Of a stretch of DNA of 64,000 bases, positions 59,520 to 64,000 are shown in pieces. The stretch's first letter is position 1; the number at the start of each line of letters is the position of its first letter. The position numbers and the translations under genes are program-made. Below the pieces are notes generated by a model. It was given only the letters and a program-made list of their open reading frames with translations. It was not told where the DNA came from and ran no database searches. The stretch lies in contig NC_009879.1 of the NCBI RefSeq assembly GCF_000014345.1, forward strand, positions 511,501 to 575,500, given 5' to 3'. This DNA is from Rickettsia canadensis str. McKiel. Its GTDB lineage: Bacteria; Pseudomonadota; Alphaproteobacteria; Rickettsiales; Rickettsiaceae.

Positions 59520-60116
59520 ATGAGTAAAATTTTAAATAACGATAGGCTGTATTTATTATTAACTTTTGTGTTATTTGTATTAACATTATTACTTAACTTT
59601 TACAGTAAGATATCTTACTGTTCTTTAATATTTACTTTTTTAGCGTTTACGGTAAACATTATATCAGAATCACAAGGTTATAAAAAAGCAATCAAAAGTG
59701 TAATACTATGCACCAGTGCCAGCTTTGCTTTTGCTATACTATATAACATGAAATACTACATTTACGGTGAGCCATTAACAGGCTTAATATTTGCTTCTCT
59801 ATTATCAGTATTTATATCTTCATATATTAGCTTAATTTTTTTTCTAAAGCGCAAATTACAACATAGCTTCTTAACAAGGAATTTTAAAAGTTTGTTATCA
59901 CATGCTTTTATTGATGGTTTAGTAATGTCAATATTTTTCACAAGTAAGTTTCCTATGCATAGAGTGCTGTCTATTTTTTATAAAGAAACAGCGTATAAAT
60001 TGGTTTATTCATGCTTATTGCATTTGTTTATACTAACGACATTTTACTTACTGAAGCAAGTTAAAGTGTCTAGAGAATATCTTAGTGGTTTAAATATAAC
60101 GCAACTAAATAACTAA
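59520..60116 (+). CDS. Six-helix membrane protein, possible queuosine-precursor (VUT) transporter
   Basis: A 198-residue protein that is largely hydrophobic with about six helices. Features shared with the VUT/YhhQ family are an early acidic-Gly segment FTVNIISESQGYKKAIKSVI, the loop TRNFKSLLSHAFIDGLVMSI with R...S....iD, and a late ETAYKLVYSCLLHLFIL resembling the YK(L/V) segment near the end of YhhQ. VUT proteins import queuosine precursors. The match is by pattern only. The gene is intact, with a strong ribosome binding site and a palindrome upstream, in a region where nearly everything else is dead. Confidence 0.55.
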   Translation: MSKILNNDRLYLLLTFVLFVLTLLLNFYSKISYCSLIFTFLAFTVNIISESQGYKKAIKSVILCTSASFAFAILYNMKYYIYGEPLTGLIFASLLSVFISSYISLIFFLKRKLQHSFLTRNFKSLLSHAFIDGLVMSIFFTSKFPMHRVLSIFYKETAYKLVYSCLLHLFILTTFYLLKQVKVSREYLSGLNITQLNN

Positions 60117-60394
60117 AATATGTAATAATGTTAATATATCAGTGATGGAGTAAATATGAGTCTTCCATAGATAGTTCTGGAACATGCCCTATCTTGTTTT
60201 GGTATAATTATTATTTACCAAGGAAAATATGCTGTGGCTATGATAGCAAATCATATCAGCATAATCACCAAAATTAGGTAATAGTTTATGATATTAATGC
60301 TCCATATGTTCTCTTGTTGGCATAAGTTATGAGTATATGTTAATAAGTGACAGGTCATTCAAGTTTAACTACATTGAGGTTATTCCTGCACACA
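60117..60394. other. Short gap after the membrane protein gene
   Basis: No gene seen. The minus-strand NTPase remnant may have extended into this stretch, but no frame can be followed. Confidence 0.4.
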
Positions 60395-61680
60395 TTAGAG
60401 AGTTAGAGCTATGAATAATAAGGGTTGCATCAAGCATGTGGTATCTGAATCAGATTCTAACCATAAGTTAATTATATCATCAATCTTAATATTAGAAGAA
60501 TTAGTCCTGCCGATTGTTGATATATGATCTTTTAGATCAGCGCTTATTACCCAATATGATTGAAACATTGATTTGACTTCAGACCATAAATCGTATTGTA
60601 ACGTACATAATTTTGTTAAACTAGTAATTTGCCCATACCCTCTTGGATCATCTGCGATGATGGTAGTCTCTTTATCCTTTATATCGTTAATAAAATCCTT
60701 TTCTAAAGTTTGTTTGATACTTTTTTCATGATCGATATGTTTACACAAATTATCTAATGTACCACGAGATTTAATCAACACTATCTGCATATTACCATTA
60801 TTTTGTTATATATTTAACCAATGAATAAGTTTTTTATATTGTGTGCTACTAATTGATCAAACTGTGATTCTCTATTACTCTCGTTTGCTATTATTACACT
60901 TGTATAATAACCATCCATATTTTGTGTGTTAATGTTCTGTTATATGCTGGAAAAGCTTTAACAAATCGTCTTGGTTATCCACACCAGTAAATAAAAATAT
61001 ATCACTCTTTGGTTGTAATTTATATCATCTTTAATAATTTTTTAAATGATTAAATTGTCTATCTACATAAAAATCAGGATTATAAATTTGTTGTAAAAGA
61101 AATTGTGATGCATTATCACTGCAATCTTTTAGACTTAGACTAATCCAATAAATTTTCTTATTTGAATTCACTCGACATAGTTGTTTAAAATGCTTGTCTT
61201 GCAATTGATCATCATCTAGTAATATTCTGGTATTATGTTTAGTATCTGGATGAAAATCACTTATCTGATTTTGGTCGATATTATGAACCTGTAGCCCTGT
61301 ATCAAAAAATGATTTGAGTTTATCAATAAAACTTTTACTTTTCTCCGATCCATTTGTTAATCAATTTTTCTATATTAATATCTTGATATAATTGTGCATA
61401 TGCCCCTGCTAAATCACTTGTGTCTGGTGCTGCGACTTCCTATCGTAACTTCTTCATTCTTAATAAGTTGTACTAATGTTTCTATAGGGATTATTTGATT
61501 TATGTTATCTTGGTTTTGTACTCTAATACATTGTTCTAGATCACTAATGCCCACTAACTCATATTAATTTGTCTAAAAATTCGTCAATATCTTTTTCTAA
61601 TTCACTATCACCTAAGTGACATAATGTAGTTAATTTAACTTAATTATCTATTTTGATGCAGCTTTAAACACTTTTATTAG
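60395..61680 (-). pseudogene. Decayed large protein, possibly NACHT-type NTPase
   Basis: The last part (60395-60790) is open for 131 codons: ETTIIADDPRGYGQITSLTK followed by LCTLQYDLWSEV and YWVISADLKDHIS. The layout resembles a NACHT Walker A region (DPGxGKTT..L..l ... l.i.L), but the P-loop is GYGQIT, lacking the Lys. Upstream on the minus strand are pieces from at least three frames: LEQCIRVQNQDNINQIIPIE, HNTRILLDDDQLQDKHFKQL and KKIYWISLSLKDCSDNASQF. These suggest a protein of more than 400 residues. The NACHT call is a hypothesis. Confidence 0.4.
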
Positions 61681-62326
61681 TTCATTTTTTATATTACTAT
61701 GAGGTTTATATAATTTTCTATTACCAATTAGGTAAAATTTTATGAATTATAGAGTTCATCTGCTCAACTAATGCTTTTTGTCTTGGTCTAATGGATCACA
61801 GAAGAATATTTTAAATCAAGGATAAAACATTCTGCTAACAATAAGCTTTAAACTAAGGTTTTTAGTGATATTGACTGTGGGTATAACGTGTAGGGGAAGT
61901 CAAGATTTGCTATACAATCTTCATATCTTACTATGATGATGAATCAGTCGTATATCTAATACAATTATATCCTAATTATTTTTCTGATATGCTGTGTTGA
62001 TATATTAAGCAATATTCATTACACCATTTTTAACACATTATGTTGCCTACTAGATATGTTAATCTAACATTTTAAAAGTTTTTATTAGTTCTTTAGAGTA
62101 AACAATATTTCTTGTAAATTGTAAAATTTACTGTGCTATTTAGAAATTTATATAAAAATTCTGAAATAGTAAAAAAATTTATTACATACTACTTACATGC
62201 AAAACTTATAATCCTCAATGAGCGATTTTAAGGGGTATTATAATAAGATTTTTCGTATTTAGTTAAATTCTTTTAAAATCTTTTAAAAGTGCTATTAAAA
62301 TAGCTTTTTATATTTTTGCATTAAAA
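61681..62326. other. Unassigned decayed stretch
   Basis: Very AT-rich, short frames only. No motif found on either strand. It separates the NTPase remnant from the traD_F 3' fragment. Confidence 0.4.
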
Positions 62327-62712
62327 TCAAGTTTGTAGATTTATTTGTAATTTAGTAATCGGAACATTACCTGCAAGGTTTACATAACATGTAAGATCTG
62401 GTAAATTCATAATTTCAGATGGCATGACTAATAATTTTCTTCTCTCTAGGTGATTCATATTAACTCCATCACGCATGGAGGTTAGTTCCGTATGAGATGA
62501 TTTTTCTTGGGTTTCAATAATTTCTTGCTTACCAAGCATTAAAGCTGATTTATGAGCTGTTTGCTGGTCACTTACACTCGGAAGATAAATTTACTGTCAA
62601 ATAGATCAAGCATTAAATTACTTCCTGGAAAACCATATATTTCATCTAACTGATAAATATTCTGCACGGCAACAACAAAACAACCACCATATTTTTTTCC
62701 GCTAAGGGTACA
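62327..62712 (-). pseudogene. traD_F: F-type TraD coupling protein, C-terminal part
   Basis: Reading from about 62700: KKYGGCFVVAVQNIYQLDEI, GFPGSNLMLDLFDSKFIFRV, then (frame change) QTAHKSALMLGKQEIIETQE and an open 70-codon end with MRDGVNMNHLERRKLLVMPS, EIMNLPDLTCYVNLAGNVPI, TKLQI. These are the late motor-domain motifs of TraD/TraG-like coupling ATPases (lrkyGg...vQ..~Ql...yG, and LPSEI..Lpdl..Yl...G..P). The N-terminal half is missing here; the sequence upstream is traB. Confidence 0.78.
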
Positions 62713-63110
62713 CCCCTGCTTTTAATGCGTACTGAGCTTTGAGAGCATTTTGTTGACCGGGGTCATTGACGATATTGGAAAAATACCATTAGTTGCTTGA
62801 TTCTGAAAAAACTGAGCTATGCTGCCAAGTACCCCATTAAGTACTGCCATTCTTGCGATATCTGAGGAATTTATCAACTACTATGCCCTTTACCATATCT
62901 TCTCCCTATTAGCCAGCCTTCTACATTCTTTTTTATAATCTCTCCCTTATTATTTATAAACGATACTGTCTCTAAGTAACATTTAGCACGCTCTGATGAA
63001 ATATCTCCACTACATGAACCAATTAATATTACTTCTTTTATTTGCTTTGTTTTATAACGTTTAGAAAAATTTGCCGTATCAACAAGCCTGATCATGTAGT
63101 ATTTATACCG
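62713..63110 (-). pseudogene. traB: F-type TraB remnant joined to traD_F
   Basis: The open part (62874-63095) has TKQIKEVILIGSCSGDISSE, RAKCYLETVSFINNKGEI and NVEGWLIGRRYGKG, the C-terminal periplasmic core of TraB/VirB10 proteins (gdlSSERa...l.tis....G......v.Gy..G.dGk.G). In another frame it continues ARMAVLNGVLGSIAQFFQNQ and PVNKMLSKL, then passes directly into traD_F sequence near 62700. The genes that normally lie between traB and traD_F are absent. Confidence 0.72.
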
Positions 63111-63320
63111 ATTGTTGATAGTTTTCTGTTTCTATTTTCTTTTAAATGAACATTAACTAGTTGATATTTAAGTTTATTTAGATTTATTACAGATGAATTA
63201 TTAATGCTAAATTGAGTAAAGATTTATTTTCATGCCTAGCAAGGACGTTATTAATATAATCCATGATTTCATCATACCAAAAAGCTTGTTAAATTTATTT
63301 CATTTAGAAATATAAGAGAA
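63111..63320 (-). pseudogene. Further upstream traB-side fragments
   Basis: Minus-strand pieces such as NNLNKLKYQLVNVHLKENRN and INNVLARHENKSLLNLAL are protein-like but too short to place. They probably belong to the 5' part of traB or its upstream neighbour. Confidence 0.3.
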
Positions 63321-63441
63321 GTTACAGCGTCATCTCAATCACTTGATATAGGTGAATTTTGCAAAACAAGCCTGTGGTTCCACCACACAAGCCTTACCTT
63401 TTAATTTATCTTGTCTAAAGTGATTGAGATTTAGCTGTAAC
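63321..63441. repeat. 121-bp inverted-repeat element
   Basis: Ends 63321-63344 (gttacagc...atctcaatcactt) and 63418-63441 are inverted copies, 21 of 24 bases matching. Inside lies a second GC-richer hairpin around cctgtggttccaccacacaa. It is inserted between the traB remnant and a lipoprotein frame and looks like a small non-autonomous mobile element. Confidence 0.7.
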
Positions 63442-63464
63442 CCTAAAAAGCTAACGACTCAAAA

Positions 63465-63680
63465 TTAAGAGATAATAAAAAGCCTTCCTATGCTAACTGG
63501 AGTACTTGGAATCTGTGAAGTAGTATTATAAATATTTCTATTAGTATTATCTATTGTTTTCATAATTAAATAGTTTGGATCACCGTCAAGTTCTACTACT
63601 TCTTTTGATTGAGTAGTTTTTTGACCGTTACAGCCAATTAAAGCTATAGAAACAAATAAAACTATTAAATATCTTATCAT
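63465..63680 (-). CDS. Small lipoprotein, probably truncated
   Basis: A 71-residue frame with a type II signal peptide: IRYLIVLFVSIALIGC, with lipobox LIGC placing the lipidated Cys at residue 17. The mature part QKTTQSKEVVELDGDPNYLI has no known motif. The last dozen residues (PVSIGRLFIIS) run into sequence next to the inverted-repeat element and may be fortuitous. Not TraV by position, since TraV would lie on the other side of traB. Confidence 0.45.
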   Translation of the reverse strand: MIRYLIVLFVSIALIGCNGQKTTQSKEVVELDGDPNYLIMKTIDNTNRNIYNTTSQIPSTPVSIGRLFIIS

Positions 63681-64000
63681 AAATTACCCTATTTTAATTT
63701 TATACTTATAAGATATTTACCTATTAGTATAATGTCAAGTGAGATGTAAATTTTATTGCCCTATATAAACCTCTAAGTAATAATCTAAAGACTCTTAATA
63801 AAAATTCAATTTGGCATAATTTAAATTAAGTCCATCTTCGCTTCTTTCTATTTTAGCCTTTTAGACTTATCATAATTCTAAAGTGTCTTAATATCCCCCT
63901 CTACGTAGAGGTTGATCATTAGATCGTTTTTTTTAAATATCTTCTCAATATAGCATATACTTCTTGATAAAAACGATAGTATTCACCCATACTTTTTGTT
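63681..64000. other. End of window, no gene seen
   Basis: Short frames only on both strands. The minus-strand lipoprotein promoter would lie here. A gcatatacttcttgataaaa stretch near the end shows nothing recognisable. Confidence 0.4.

Noticed and set aside
63465..63680. Lipoprotein frame taken as TraV
   Set aside because: In the F-like order TraV follows traB; here the frame lies on the upstream side of traB and lacks the TraV cysteine pattern.

Overview
The window is an AT-rich chromosomal segment of a Rickettsia. The evidence is a set of intracellular-parasite genes in a rickettsial arrangement: a Tlc-type nucleotide translocase, iscS-iscU-iscA, polyprenyl synthase plus type 2 IPP isomerase, and AmpG. 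Rickettsia palindromic elements (RPEs) sit between and inside genes, and there are long stretches of decaying coding sequence. The species cannot be fixed from the sequence alone. The many conjugation-gene remnants point to a lineage that has carried RAGE-type integrative conjugative elements.

Core half (1-38.9 kb). Fe-S assembly (iscS 3' end, iscU, iscA) is followed by an APC permease, an aminopeptidase P with in-frame palindromic inserts, tRNA-Gln, tRNA-Arg, ispB, a large anchored protein, the nucleotide translocase and an intact IS200-type transposase. Next come ampG, a LysE-type exporter, the compact hemD / membrane protein / hemY-like cluster, an alpha/beta hydrolase, a host-attachment-family protein, plsC, trpS and tRNA-Ser(TGA). 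Beyond hemC lie ygfZ, an RMND1/DUF155 protein, rnd, 5-FCL, lpdA, a decaying methyltransferase, a lytic transglycosylase, rpmJ, yebC, a short glmU, tRNA-Ser(GGA) and fni. Several gaps are graveyards. A dead sodium-symporter/sensor-kinase fusion lies at 22.4-24.7 kb. Other remnants include a YafQ toxin, a DUF1016 nuclease and unidentified genes at 19.9-20.7, 32.3-33.8 and 36.4-36.9 kb.

Island of core genes (40.9-44.7 kb). tRNA-Ala(GGC), clpP, rpsA, cmk and tRNA-Val(GAC) are intact. On each side, immediately 3' of each tRNA and reading away from it, lie homologous remnants of the same replication-initiator-like gene, followed by other mobile cargo. This looks like two separate insertions of related elements at two tRNA genes.

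RAGE region (38.9-40.8 and 44.7-64 kb). Remnants include a histidine kinase, a D12-class adenine methylase, an rve transposase, traD and traA of the Ti type, two inverted copies of a toprim protein gene, F-type traG, a TPR gene, traD_F in two separated halves, traB fused to the 3' end of traD_F, and a possible NACHT-type NTPase. A few cargo genes remain open and look functional: a hydrolase-only SpoT-like protein, a BNR sialidase with an adjacent MFS transporter, a small Ti-type traD and a six-helix membrane protein resembling queuosine-precursor (VUT) transporters with a long palindrome in front of it. These survivors among dead conjugation genes are the most interesting part of the window.
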